Part shown: positions 11,801 through 24,658 of the stretch, one piece after another
Layout of the letters: each line of letters opens with the position of its first letter
How positions within the stretch are numbered: the first letter of the stretch is position 1
Origin: Chondrilla cf. caribensis
Lineage: Eukaryota > Porifera > Demospongiae > Chondrillida > Chondrillidae
Reading direction: 5' to 3'
Assembly (NCBI GenBank): GCA_964020155.1
Contig: OZ026556.1
Coordinates: 2,621,001-2,685,000, forward strand
Length of the DNA: 64,000 nucleotides
Program-made: the position numbers and the translations under genes
The notes under the pieces: generated by a model
Databases searched by the model: none
What the model saw: the letters and a program-made list of their open reading frames with translations, nothing else
What the model was told of the DNA's origin: nothing

Positions 11801-14800
11801 TCAGAGGGAGCCTGAATATCACAAAACCATTTTCCCACTTATTATCACTGCGTAGCTGAGGGAAAGAACCTTGACATGTTCTAGAAAGAAGCTCAAGTGT
11901 TTCCTCTGAAAATGGTTGCATTTGGTCCACAAATAATGTAGTAAGGTCTCCTTGCTTTTTGGATAGCTCCCATCTCCTTCCAGGATGGCTCTTGCTACTT
12001 CCTGGAGCATACTGGAGAGTGGGATCAAACACACAGAAGTGTTCAGGAGCACCACCCTCACTGTGAGACACAAACACTGGACAGTCTGTGATGTGATAGG
12101 CAACGTTGAATCCAATGCCAAATCTACCAATTGTCGCAGGTGTGTCCTGTTTGCCACCTCTGCCAAGTCTTGTGATACTCCTGATGTCAGCATCTGAGAA
12201 CTTCTTGTTGTTGAATACAAGTAGAGAGGGCATCTGTTGGAGTTTCTTCCAATGTGGCATTTGAGAAAGTAGCTTCTTGTCTTTAAACTTTCTCCTGTCC
12301 AATACAAAAGCAATTTCAGAGGCACCAGCATCATCAGCATTCTGAATGAACTCTTTGAATATGGAACTATCAGCATGATAGCCATGAAGGATGTTACTCA
12401 ATCGGTCACAAAGATCTTCTGCTTGTCCATATTCAATACCATTCATAAAGGCATTGTCCACATACTGTTCCAACAGGGCTTGGATAGGGTTGGACAGTCC
12501 AAGATTCATAGCCACTGTCCAGGAGATGTTTTTGTGAAGATAAAAGACTTCACCAGTTATACCATCAAATGCATCATGTTTACATAGCCAGGTATAATCA
12601 CGCTCATCCATATACATGAGTTGTGGTCTACAGCGCATGATGCCATCACAGTCAGGGAGACAGAGATCTTCAGATTGGTTTTCTTCAAGAGAGAGTCTCG
12701 TAGCAATAGCAACACATAAATCTACTAATTCATCTGATAAGGGTTGTTCCTCATGATCCTCCTTGATCTTCACCAGCATGTCAATGAGCTGATCACTGCT
12801 AGCCCTTTTCTTCACACCAACTTTAACAAAGAAGTTAACATGATGGGTGAGTTTGACCATATAAGGAGGACAGCAATGTAGCTCTTCAGTGAACACTTGA
12901 TCAACATGGTAGAAGCCATTTTCCCATACAAAAGGTAGTCCATCTAGCTGTTCTTTGATGAAATCTAACTGTTTGGCTTCTATTTTATCTGTTTTCGAAA
13001 AATAGCTATGTTGCCTTGGATGCAAATGGGAGTACAGTGCATTAGTTGCTTCAGAAAGTAAATGATCATCTTCATTGGTCTTGTTTTCCTTTCCACCCCC
13101 GGTCCACCATGTCACAAGGTTCTTCAGTTGCTGAATGACTGTATTTGTGTCAGGGTTGGACAGAAATGTCAACATCCTACTGAGGTTACGATCAAATTCA
13201 TACGTTCCATGATTGACCACTGGATATTGTGTAAACACAAGGTTGGAGTACTCTGGAAGATATAATTGCTGTGCTGAAAGGAATGGTGTCCATTTCAACC
13301 AACATACAGTGGAACCTTCAGGTCTTTGTGCAGACAGCAAGAAAGGAACACTAGACAGTGATGTAAATAATTGTTTGTCTTTTTCTGATGGAAAACTGGT
13401 TTTACTGTCACGGTGATAATCTGTCAAATAATTGACAACACATTTGCTCCTTTGTAATGCTGTATCAAAACCTTCAGTTTCATGAAGAATACAAACTGTT
13501 TTAGCTCTGTTAATGACATCATCATCCCTCAAACGACCATGTGCCATCCCAAGACGTTTCAAGGAAACCATCTCCAAGTACGTATCAACTGGGAAACGTC
13601 CTTCTTCTTCGTCAAACAACACTTTCAAGATCCGATTAGATGCATCTACTAGGTCAGATGGCCTGCATAGTACACCAGACGGCTTAGTGGGTATGCATGG
13701 AGTACCTTTCAGCAACTCCTCAATCCAGGGATGATATAGAACAATAGTATCATAATTCTTCAGGAAATGGAGTACAATTGTGTCTCTGGAACCAATGGGT
13801 AAATCATTCAATTCTCTGAAAACATGCTCTTCACAAAAAGTTCTGAAAGAAACTGAATTATCTTTGAAAAGATGATTGAGGTTTGTGGGAACTTTGGCTA
13901 TGGGAATTGCCAATTCCACTAATAGATCAAAAGCAGTATCCCAAAATGCTCCGGTTAATGGGTATTCGTGACTCAGAACCACTACATCACAGGGACGCAT
14001 CCAACAGCCACCAAATGCTGAGCACCATATCAACTTCCTTGCTATAACTAAAAATTCTTTCTCAAAGGCTCCAGATAGATATGGTTGTACACTATCTACA
14101 ACTGAAGAAGAATTACCCATCCCCACGGGGAACAGTGAGTAGTAATCATTCAAAAACGAAACCATTCCTTCCTTGCTTCCACAAGGAGCATTACCAGTGA
14201 GAAATTCAAAGAGAGTTAAGACAGCTTCCAACAGAGCATCAGCCATCAGCATGATATTCCATTTGTCTTGCTCAGATCCTTGAACTCCTTTCAATAACTT
14301 GCGATCTTTTGACACATCAAAATAAGCATTGACATGAAAACTCAGACTAGTAGTAATTGGCAGAGGCAGGAAACAGGATATTCCACCTCTGGTGCTCTTA
14401 ATAATCTTCAGTTGGTTACCTTTTTTGACCACTTCTAAAGCCACTTCAGCCATTGGGACTAGTCCTTTGGACTTTCCTTCTTGTCCAGTTGCAAAGTAGA
14501 GGCTTGCTTTCTTCCCCATTGCTGAGGACACAATCCAGTTATGTACTTCTGAACCACTAGATTGACATTGGGATGCTATCTGCACAACCTGTGAACATGG
14601 AGAAATGCTGGAGAAGTTTTCACATATCTTGAAATTCTTCTGAAATACTTGACTGTCAACACCAGACTTTGAAATGGAGAAAAGTCTCTCCATTTTCACA
14701 TTTTTAGGAGTACCTGATATCCCATCACACTCATACAGTTCAACTCTGTTAACATTTTGGAGGAACAACAACAAGGTCCGTGAACTACCAATGAGTGACT

Positions 14801-17800
14801 GTTTTAATGACTCCACAGCTTTGGAGTTCTGAGCAAAAACATCACTGGATATTTCACTGATAACACCTTGTTGACGGAAAGGAAAGCGAAACAGTGTACC
14901 CTGGAATCCATCCTGTCCACAGTTGAACAAGTCACATCCAAACACTCCTTGGTATGGCTCCAACTGAGAACCAAAGTACTTCTGCAGTCCTCCTCTCTCT
15001 CTGACAAAATTGATCAGCATTCCTGGCTCAGTGGACTTGACACGATCACCAAGGTACTTGAGATGGGGGTCAAAAATTTGCAGGAATTGTCTGGTAACAA
15101 AACTTGGGACATCTGTGATGTGGTAAGTGGCACAGAAGCCAATTCCAAAGCGACCGATTTTCTTCACATCCAATTTCTTTGTTTCACCAGCTACCTTACA
15201 GATATTCTTCAAGTCATCATCAGAGAAGGTCTTGTCATTGTAGGCATATAGAGCTGGACCTTGCCATGTCTTCATTTCTTTGGTCAAAAGCTTGCTGCCC
15301 TGGTCTCCCCTCCAATCTCTCCAGTCAATCAGAAACTTGACGACAGTGGCTCCAGCATCATCGGCATTCTGAATGAGTTCTTTGAATACATCAATTTGGT
15401 CACCATATTCCTCTACCGCTTCATGAATCCTGTGAGTAATTGACTCATAAGGACCTGTACATTCATATTTAATTCCCAAGGGTTCCGAGTGTACAGCTCG
15501 AGTGCTGAGTGACTTTACCTTGAAGAATCTAGCTACATCAGAGGTAATGTCATGGTGAACAAAGAGGAAATCATCATCTTCAGATCCAGTGAGATCAACA
15601 TAGAAGTCATGGTAAGTCAATTCAGAGGGACTCTCCAAAGTGTTGCGATGGCTAGGTAGGTACATGGAGGGTATCAAATCATGGTTCTCCCTGTCAGACA
15701 GAACTTTAGCAACATTCACAACTATGTCTAGATCAGATTGGCATAGCTTTCCTGATGTTTGTTTCCTTATTTCACACACCACTGCAACACCGTCTTCTTC
15801 TGTGAAAGATTTTTTCACTCCACAGCATTTCCACATGGATACATACCTTTCCAGTATACGTAAATCCTTACAGCAATATCGATATGGAGCAAGTGTACAT
15901 CTCTCGGTCAGTGGCTCCAGAGCTACTTGATTCCTGTGTAGGAAATGACTAACAATGGATTCATTCCAAATGAAGGGGTAGCTACATGATTCAAAACATG
16001 TTGGTGAGTTGATTTGCAGCCACTTGTAGATGTGCTCCACCATATAGCTTATCTCCTTTGGATGCCTTATCTGTAATGATACAATGTTTTGGAAATGTTT
16101 CAATACATCTTGGTTGCTAGTAGAAGCACAAAACTGGGTGTTTCCTCCCAGGCGTACAATGCTATCCATGTACTCCTCTGACAGGATAGGATGTACGGAA
16201 CCGACCAGACTAGCTGTATAACAAATGCTATCGGTGAAGAACAGCTGCTTCAATGAGAACAGCTGTGTACAACTACTACCGGCCCATGCAAGAGAACTGA
16301 TGTAGCCACGAGGTGGAGACTGTTGGCAATAAAGAAATCTGACATCCGACAAAGAATTCAACAGATGAGTACAGTGGGGACTGTTGGTCACTTCCTGTAG
16401 TAGCAGCCTTGAGCGCTTCTTGGCTTCCTGGTCCAATCCTTGAATTTGTAAGAATGACACTGACTTGGCTCTATCCACAAGAAATGAATTGAAGGATGAA
16501 ATGTTGTTTGTAACTGAGCTCCAAGTCTTCAAACCAAACTGCTGAAGTTTGTATAGTACAGGTCGAAAGTCATCTGCTGGAAATGCTGCCTCCTTGGAGT
16601 GGAAGTATTCTTTAAGCTTACTGTCATTGGGGTCGTACAACTCGGACACAAAGCATAGAGTATTCTGTGTGTTAGGAACACATCTTTTTGATAAGACAAA
16701 GTTTTCAACCTCACTTCGGGCATGAGGATTGGTGTTTCCTATGATCCACACAAGAATTCTATTACGAATTGTAGCATTGCATGATTCAGCATGATTGAAG
16801 ATGCTCTGAGATACCAGTGCTCCAAGTGAAAGAGGCTGCCTTCCTAGAACAGAACAATAAAATTGCTCATCAGTAGACGTCTGGAGATTCAGAATGTTCC
16901 AAGGAAAAGGAAGACTGTGTGGAAAACTAATGCCACTACTCGGGAATATGACCACTTGTGTGTTGGGGGCACAAAATGTAGTCTGGGCATTCCCTACACC
17001 AATTTCACACAAAGGTAGTGATTGAAGAAACCTTCTTGTGTTGCCATTTGGAGATGGTACAGCCTGTACCAAAATCCCTCTTAATGCCCTCTTATATGAT
17101 GTGGATAGCCTGGCAACATTCCTCTGAACATTAAAGAGAGACTGCATTGCTGTGAAAAATGTTTGCGGTGATAGCATAGGAAGCAGTCTATTAAGATCAC
17201 TTTGCAAGGGTGCGTAGAGGTGAGAATCGTTCACAATAGTGCACCCCAAATTCTGTGCAATAGCACACAGTTCTTGAGAGCAATAAGGGTTGTTTCTGAA
17301 GAGTGTGCCATTACAGTTCAGAGCATGCAGTGTGATATTGGCGCGGTTGGGCAGGTTGTCTGGGCCTTGTACTGCCACAAGAGGGAGACCAGTGACATAG
17401 TTCAGTTGTCTGTTCTGAGCTATGTACCTCCAGACTGAGGACAACCAGCTACTGGGAGGATGACCATACTGGCCAATACACCACTGTACTTGATTAGCAT
17501 TTGGTGAACACCATTTTTGCATAGACTGACTAAGGAGCTGAGAGCAAACGACATTAGCATTTGCTAACTGTAACTGATACTGCCTGGATGCGGCTATCTC
17601 TCCGAATCGTCTTTTGAGGTCAGAAGGAATGCTAGTGGATACCACTATGTCATCCAAACCAAATAAAACATCATTGACTAAGTTATCGTTCTGCTCTTGA
17701 ACATAGATGGCTGCTTCGTAAGGACTAGTAAAGGTATTAACGGTATTGGCTTGCTTCAAGGGTATCAGAGGGAGACCTTGGAGATCCCCAGTGCCATCTG

Positions 17801-19256
17801 ATGTGACATACCTCAAAACATCACAGAGTAAATTAATGTTTTTGCAGAGAATTTGTGTGGCATGGCTGACAGCTTTCCTGATGTAATTTCTGGTGACTTG
17901 TGGAGATAGCATCCTCTGTACCATAACATGGCTGTCCTGCTGTATGTTACTTGGGAGATGTACAATGGGACAGTTCAGCTGAAGGAGGAAATTGGCCACA
18001 GTAAGTGGAAATTGTCGGGGGACAAAGTAGGCTTTGCTAGACTCAATCCACTGGCCTCCATTCACTGGAGTCCACAATACTGGGAGCTGAGCAAGAAGGG
18101 GGAGTGCACACTGGACAAGGTGCCTCCATGATGTTTCCTTGGTTACACTCAAGAGAGGAAGCAGAGCATAAGGATCCTTATTACTCTGCAAACTGTCCAT
18201 TGACAGTTGAAAGCCTCTATACCTAGTAAGGCTACATCTGGCTGTAACCAGGATAGCATATGAAGGCGCAATGAGCTGCTCCATTAAATACTGGTTCCAC
18301 ATTGCTTCATCACTCTTATCGTCAGCATCTGGCCAACGAACTCTTCTCCTGTTGTCGGAAAGGCTAAAATAGCCATGAACATGTAACGGGAGGCCAGTTG
18401 TAGACGTGGTAGACATAGGAAGGAAACAGTAGGCAAAGCCTCCATTACTCAGGGTAGAAGGGGGGTCTCCCCAGTTAATAGCCTGAACGTTTTTGGACAC
18501 ACTGCTTTTGACACTTTGTTCGATTGTACTACAATTTTCCAATACTGGGCTTTGGAATTGATGGTTGCCAGGAAGAATCACAGGTGATAGCGGGGCAGCT
18601 AAGCCAATCCAAGGAACTACCTTGATCTTTGTTGCTAGGTCCCTCATGGTGGAGTTCCTGGCACCGATTGTATTGCACATCAACCAGGTGTATGTCCCAT
18701 GAGATCTAGCAAGGGGTCCACTCACAGAAACAGTACAGCGATTGACGTGACTGCTAACTGGAACATTAGCAGATCGCTCGTACTGTAGACACATGTCACG
18801 ACACCACTGCCTGCCAGCACACACTTCGTGTGGAGTGACGGAAATCTTCAAGAGCAGTTGACGATTACGATCATAGCTTCCTTGGGGTAAGCTGTAGAGC
18901 TCAACAGTCGTTACATTGTTCAAAAAAAGCAAAATACGCTGAGCCTCTTCTGCTAAAGATCCATACAAAACACCTTCAGCCTCCTTAGGAGTATAGACAC
19001 GGTCGGAAATAGCCGACTGGAATTCTCCATTTCTGAATGGGAATCGAAACAGTGTACCATCGTAGTACTGATTAGGGCTGAACCCCAAAACATCCCGAAA
19101 GGGCTCCATCTGGGCTGGATATGAACAGAATTCGTTCATTGTGAACACCTTCCCAGTCCTTCTTGGATTTCTGTCTATGATTGTTTCATGGGGGTCCAAA
19201 ATCCCAACAAAGTCTCCACTCATTATAGTTGGTAGATCTGTCAAAATAAAGATACC

Positions 19257-19305
<49 letters not shown>

Positions 19306-22300
19306 TAAGATTATAGGATAATACTCTAATGGCTGAAATTTTCGCAGGACTTTATATTTGTGAATTTTGTGAATAGGGAAAGTTCGCGACAATGAAATCG
19401 TGAAATTTCTTGTGCCATTGCCCGGCTGCATACGACAATATGGCATCGGTTAGGTGCGTGTTGATGAAATAGTCATACATGACCTTTGTCATTCTGTGAT
19501 ATCAACACCCCAAAAGTGGTAACTTGTGTGATCCTTTGCTCGGTTGTTCTTCTGTGAAGATGGTGAAGAATATCAAGGACTATACTTCAAGCCTTCACAG
19601 GATGCCCAACGATTCCTCCAGCAGCTGTTTGCACTGCCCAGAAGGAGATCCAGCAGCTAGAGAAAACATCTGTGAAAGCCAACAAGAAGCAAGGCCCATA
19701 GCAAGGCATCACAGAAGCCAACAAGACGAAAATCGCCAAGCATGCAGCCGAACTTGATGTTACTGCTACTTTGCACTATGGAGGAGTTCGATGACCTGAA
19801 GGAAAGCACTGTTCAAGTTGGATTAACGCCTACAAGAAGGAACTTTCGAAGGGCAAACAGTCTTCAGTGCCTACTGTTCCCACCCAAAGGAGATGCAGGC
19901 CTTTGCTTCTAGGAGAACTAGAAGAGCAAGTCAAAGCCTTCTTGCTTAGCACGAGGTTTTCTGGTGCTGTTGTAAACACTCCCATTGCTACAGCTGTAGC
20001 TAGGGGAATTGTTACAACACATGATACCAACCTCTTGGCAGAGAATGATGGTGGCCCTGTTATTCTCACTTGAGACTGGGCAAAATGTCTACTAGGCAGG
20101 ATGGGGTGGGTGAAGTGCAAAGCCAACACTTCAGCAGCAAAAGTCATGCCTAAAGATTTTGACGAGCTGAAGGAGCAGTTTATACAAGTTATCCGCACCA
20201 TTGTGGAATTCGTGGAAGTCCCACTGAACCTTGTAATCAACTGGGATCAAACGGGAATTCAATATGTTCCAGTGTTGAACTGGACATTCGAGGCAAAAGG
20301 ATCGAAGCGCGTCGAGATTTGTGGGGTGGACGAAAAGAGGCAGATCACGGCTCTTCTTGCTGGCGAATTGACAGGAACGTTTCTACCCCCTCAATTGATC
20401 TATGTGGAAAACTTCTGCCTGCCTCCCAGTATTTCATTTTCCTAAGACATGGGAAAACATGCACAATGACAACCACTGGGCAAACGAAACAACAATGCTT
20501 AGGTACTTTGACAAGGTGCTCATCCCCTACATCGATGAAGTCCGTAGGGAAGACAATCTGGCATCCACCCAGCCTGCTCTGGTTATCTTTGACCACTTCA
20601 AGGGGTATATCACAGATAGAGTGTGTTCCGTGTTGGAAAAGAACAGCATTATGGCTGTTATGGTGCCAGCCAACTGCACTGACTGACTTCAACCTATTGA
20701 TTTAGGTTTGAACAAGTCAATCAAGGACAGCCTTTGGGCATCTTTTCAGATATGGTATGCTGGAGAGGTAAAGCACCAAATTGACAGCAACAAACATTTA
20801 GAGAAACCCATAGATCTGAAGTTGAGCCACATGTAGCCACTTGGTGCTCTGTGGTTTGTGAACGCATTCTATCATACACAGAACAACCCAGAGATTGTGC
20901 AGAATGGGTTCAGAGCAGCAGGAATTTCCAACAGCAGCTATTCCATTGACAAGGCCGCAGCCTGACTCTTACCAGTGATTATGTACCAGTGAACAGAAAA
21001 TCAGTTGAGCTTTGAATTAGTATTCTGCCAATGTAATAATACAGTAATAATTACTGCTATCTGAAACACAAATGTAATCAAATATTGAGAGATTGATATT
21101 GACGATTTTATGTGAACACCTGAATGGCCTTTTTGTTCAAACACTTGATGGAGTGCTCTCTCATCTTACTCTGGTTGTATGTCATCTTGCCAGGGTCTTG
21201 GCCAAAAGCAATCGAAATGACAAATGCAATGGCAAACAGTCCACAGTCTTGGGCACCGGTCTGCCTTTGTGTACCAACCATTACTGTATCATGGCACTGC
21301 CCAGTTTGTAGATGCACGAGCTTCTTTGTTTGTTCATGTAAGGATTTGTACATTGAATCATAAACCAAGAACCTGTTCCCATTCAACGATGCCACAACAA
21401 CCCAGTGACTCTCTTTAATGAAGAGGATTTGCAAAACGTTTCGCCTGTCTCCAGAATAGGGCTTGTTTTGCAAATGGGTCAAACGAAGGCCATTTACATG
21501 GATGAACTGCTGATGGATCAGCCTCTGCGCGAAATTGATGTGTTTATCTGTAAGCCTTTGACCGTTGGTAATGGCTTGCAATCTTCATTATTGAGAACAT
21601 TGTCTTGAACTGCAATCTAGTCAGAAACATCATGGACAGATTCGATCACCTTTAAAAGCTTGGGGATCCAGATGGTCCACAGAGTCTTTAACTGATGGTC
21701 CAGGCTCAACTTTGGCTGAGCATTTCACTGCCATTTCGGGTTCCGAGATAGTTTCTAGTGAGACTTGGCTCATTAAATCACTAGTCTTGCTGCACGTAGA
21801 CACAGGGATAATTCCAATCCTCCTTGAGGTAGATCGCTAGAATACTGCCTGGAGCCAGTAACTTGTGATATTATTGTTCCTCCACGCTGTACAAAGAGTA
21901 AGAACACACAAGAGAACTTGCGGGGAGCATGCCCAACCAGTGTTGCATCTTTGTACACTCCAACAGCAAACAGGTCTTCCCTGTTGTGTGGTTCCCGTTG
22001 GCAGGCAAGCACCTGACTGCTGCTGCCACTCCAAATACTCTGATGAACGTGGTATCCACGAATGCAACTCTGAAACTCGAACCTACGAGACATTGCTGGC
22101 TTCCTTTCCCAACAAACAACAAAGAACCGAACTTGAACACACAGCACACTGAGCTAACACGTGGAAATACACTAGTTAACTTTTTTTATTGTTTCTTCTG
22201 TCTACCTATCTACTTATTGTTACCAGTACATTGATCTACGCATTAAAGGTCTAGTAGGCATTAATTAAGTTCGCAAATGACGTTGGTGTTACAAAAATAA

Positions 22301-23856
22301 AAATGCAAAAAGTCTCGAATCCACTAATTTGTGAAAATTACATCCCGTGAAAATGTCAGCCATTAGGGTAATACTTATAATAATAAAGAAATAATAGATT
22401 ATCCTTAGTTAACAGAAACAAGATGCACTAATATATGAGAAAATATAGTACACAGTACACTACTTTGTTCTTTTAAAAATTTCAGTGATCTTCTATCAAT
22501 TAATAGGTGGAAATATCATCCAACTGATAAATTTTATTCAAATGACCAATTTTCATTACTAATAAAAAATATGTATCAGAAATCTCACTGTACATCACTG
22601 AATGCCCTATTGAGGTCATATACTAGGATACAGTGATTCAATGAGAATTTTGAAGTATTCCGAGAAGAATGGCTCCATATCTATAAATATCTATCCAGCA
22701 TTCAGTATAACAAACCTGTAAGATGATGAACTGACTGGAATCCTAGACCAAATCGTCCAACCTTCAGGACATCTTCTTCCTTAACACTCTGGTGCATCTT
22801 GCCAATGTTCTTCCAGTCAGCATCAGTGAATACAGTATTGTTCCATGCTAGCAGAGCAGGGCCTTGGAATGCGGAGAGACTTGGTTTCCACAGTCCACCA
22901 GGATCTCTTGGATGCTGTCGTGAATCAATGACAAACCTAACTGTATGGGCACCGGCATCATCAGCATTCTGGATGAGTTCCTATGGGAAATGGACACAAG
23001 CATGAACAATAAAGTTGGACCTTTTTACAACAGTACTTTTTACAACTGCAGCCTCCTTATAATAATTCATCTTGTGGGGCACAGATGTAGTTTTGTTCTA
23101 TTGAACAGTAATAATTTTGTTACAGTACTTGTTTGAAACAGATAACTGGTTTTAATGGTAGGGATAGTTAGGATCCAAAGATGATGTTATGAAGATGTTG
23201 ACCACACTAGCTTGATATTAAATATACATAGACATTATACCAATATTCATAATTTTAATCAAATGTAGACTCTTTTCTTTGCTGGATATGACATCCTTGA
23301 AATGGGGGGAAGACTACGTCATAATCATGACAGCAAACATACCTATGCATACACATACATAAGGCATGCTAAAAAAACTTGGACACAGGCATAAACCAGG
23401 CTAGCGTTTAGTTGGAAGGTATGCCTGACCAGCTATGTGATTAAATGGAAACAAAACTTGATACAGATGGATAATATAGTTTTAGATATCTAGTTAAGTA
23501 CAACAGAAATTTTGGTAGTGGATATGAATGAGATGGGGTATTTGAGTTTCAATCGGAGGTACAACTTGCTTGGAAAATGCGAGCCGAACATGCTTGAAGC
23601 ATAACGCGATTGTCATTTAGCTGGAAAAACACAAGTGCGCTGACAGGAGTTAAACCAACATTTCGAGGGTTACAAGGTACTTTTATGGCTGGCTTGTTTA
23701 GGTAAATTACATTGAAGCACTTCCAATCATTATTAACATTAATGTATACGAACATACCTTTAAAATTTGACCGCCGTCCGTATACCTCTGAAGTAGGTTT
23801 TTGATGAACTCAGTGAGAGGAGGCTGTCTGGTACCGAAATCGTCGTCCACGTTCAT
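5215..23856 (-). CDS. Giant sacsin-like HSP90-ATPase/HEPN/PARP protein, copy A
   Basis: Four exons: 23856-23758, 22980-22716, 19237-6125 (13.1 kb) and 5804-5215. Introns are GT-AG, phases agree, and the total of 14,067 nt gives 4688 aa. Three sacsin/HSP90-type ATPase modules are visible. Module 1 has ELIQNADDAG at residues 34-43, GRFGLGF at 108-114 and then HLTDLP. Module 2 has ELIQNADDAG near 1407 and GRFGIGF. Module 3 has EFIQNADDAG near 2413 and GRFGIGF. The N-box Asn/Asp and the glycine motifs expected to bind ATP are present. A long middle region, a Gly-rich linker (about 4240-4275), a HEPN-type helical domain (about 4313-4480) and a terminal PARP catalytic domain (4493-4688) follow. Vertebrate sacsin shares the three repeats and HEPN; its N-terminal ubiquitin-like domain and J domain are not seen here. 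It is probably a chaperone-like ATPase able to ADP-ribosylate; target and location are unknown. Confidence 0.85.
19257..19304. repeat. (AAT)n microsatellite at the transposon insertion site
   Basis: About 16 uninterrupted AAT/ATA units lie in intron 2 of giant gene A, immediately left of the Tigger-like element. A shorter tract (44389-44421) occupies the same place in copy B. Confidence 0.9.
19560..20964 (+). pseudogene. Degraded Tigger/pogo (DDE_1-type) transposase, copy A
   Basis: Fragments in several frames match a pogo/Tigger transposase. An N-terminal ATG at 19560 is followed by a basic region. A block with RPLLLGELEEQVKAFLL is next, then NWDQTGIQ (first catalytic Asp), LVIFDHFKG (second Asp) and LQPIDLGLNKSIKDS (third Asp). 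Frameshifts and stops interrupt it, for example a TGA just before LQPIDLG and a TGA near 20,071. It cannot encode an intact protein. Confidence 0.75.
21108..21581 (-). CDS. Ulp1/C48-like cysteine peptidase fragment within the transposon
   Basis: The 157-aa open frame carries the Ulp1-type order His-Asp-Cys: SHWVVVASL (His), FLVYDSM (Asp), and QTGAQDCGLFAIAF (oxyanion Gln region and nucleophile Cys). Upstream is a LTDKHINFAQRLIHQQF segment. SUMO-protease-like domains are often carried by eukaryotic DNA transposons, so this is probably element cargo rather than a host gene. It runs opposite to the transposase. It is absent from the copy B element through deletion. Whether it is expressed is unknown, and an N-terminal part may be in the frame at 21773-22147. 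Confidence 0.65.
   Translation of the reverse strand: MQAITNGQRLTDKHINFAQRLIHQQFIHVNGLRLTHLQNKPYSGDRRNVLQILFIKESHWVVVASLNGNRFLVYDSMYKSLHEQTKKLVHLQTGQCHDTVMVGTQRQTGAQDCGLFAIAFVISIAFGQDPGKMTYNQSKMREHSIKCLNKKAIQVFT
21773..22147 (-). CDS. HIRAN-like domain fragment within the transposon
   Basis: This 124-aa frame contains REPHNREDLFAVGVYKDA, VGHAPRKFSCVF and a GGTII...VTGSRQYSSDLPQGGLE segment. The pattern of REP.N..D..AV.V, then VGH.PR, resembles HIRAN-type domains. It lies upstream (in - sense) of the Ulp1-like frame and may have been part of the same gene. Only its N-terminal side survives in copy B (around 45,876-45,960). Family assignment is tentative. Confidence 0.4.
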   Translation of the reverse strand: MLCVQVRFFVVCWERKPAMSRRFEFQSCIRGYHVHQSIWSGSSSQVLACQREPHNREDLFAVGVYKDATLVGHAPRKFSCVFLLFVQRGGTIISQVTGSRQYSSDLPQGGLELSLCLRAARLVI

Positions 23857-24255
23857 GTTTTCTCAGAGAAACTGAAAATGAAAGCGAAACAGAATAATCA
23901 CAATACTATAACAATAGTATTATAATGAAGAACAGAGTGTTATTGTCGTCGAAATGTACTGCAACAAAACTGCTCTTGTACCTGAAAGAATACAGTCTCT
24001 AAGAGTTGAAATCCTCGAGCGACTGCTTCTTCGTCTTTCGGTACTTCCTTTGTCTTTCCTTCTTCTAGGAATTGCATATCTCGGAATTGCGGCACTTTCT
24101 TGGAACAATTATAAACGCCCAGTGCCTAATGACTAAAAAGCGCCACTATACTGATTTACTATCATCATAGACACTCTATAGTAGTGTCTATGCTATAATA
24201 TCATTATGTTCTCTAGTGCGGGCAATATTGGAGAGTGTGCAAGACATCAATTGCA
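23857..24255. promoter_or_regulatory. Putative bidirectional promoter, unit A
   Basis: 399 bp separate the divergent start codons of giant gene A (ATG at 23856, -) and RTK A2 (ATG at 24256, +). Much of the interval is conserved with 48101-48470 in unit B. A short palindrome (CATAGACACT ... AGTGTCTATG) lies near 24,166-24,192 only in A. No clear TATA box was identified. The promoter role is inferred from position. Confidence 0.4.
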
Positions 24256-24466
24256 ATGAATGAGGAATTTGAACGCGGTATTATTATTGCCGGTGTTCCG
24301 TTTGGAACTATTGTTGGTGGTCTTCTCATCGGATTTGTTATCCTCATGATCACAGTTGATCGATATAGAAGTGGCAAATGTTCCAGGCAGTTGTTGAACC
24401 ATCATTCGGAGCCTTTTATAGACCCTTCCAATAATACCAGGTCAACATCTTCATCACAGTCCAGAT

Positions 24467-24658
24467 TATTTAATCTGGACTAATTTAATTCTTTTATTAT
24501 TATTTAATGTCTTCTGTTTTACTGTACGTGTATTATGTTAGCTTTTTACCATGGCAACCCTGTAAAATAGCCTGCATTGGCTAAGTGGTCCCATTTCTTT
24601 ATAATTCAATGAAATGAAATGAAATGACTGTGATGAAGTGGTAGATGTGGCATTCACC
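24467..24658. mobile_element. SINE/LINE-tail-like insertion in RTK A2
   Basis: It is present in A2 and absent from the matching position of B2 (around 48,683). It starts with a TCCAGATT/AATCTGGA palindrome and ends in GAAAT repeats (around 24,605-24,626), a feature of non-LTR 3' tails. The family is not identified. Confidence 0.45.

Larger units (their letters stand above)
19319..22373 (+). mobile_element. Tigger/pogo-like DNA transposon in intron 2 of giant gene A
   Basis: Terminal inverted repeats: left TACTCTAATGGCTGAAATTTTCGC, right (reverse complement) TACCCTAATGGCTGACATTTTCAC, each preceded by TA. The body holds a degraded DDE transposase on + (19560-20964), then two reading frames on - (21108-21581 and 21773-22147). 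The same element, at the same intron position, is at 44436-46182 in copy B, so insertion predates the tandem duplication. It lies on the strand opposite to its host gene. Confidence 0.8.

Noticed and set aside
11819..12385. 188-codon minus-strand frame overlapping the giant exon in another frame (and 36948-37514 in copy B)
   Set aside because: It is a frame shadow over the third ATPase module. Conservation follows the main frame.
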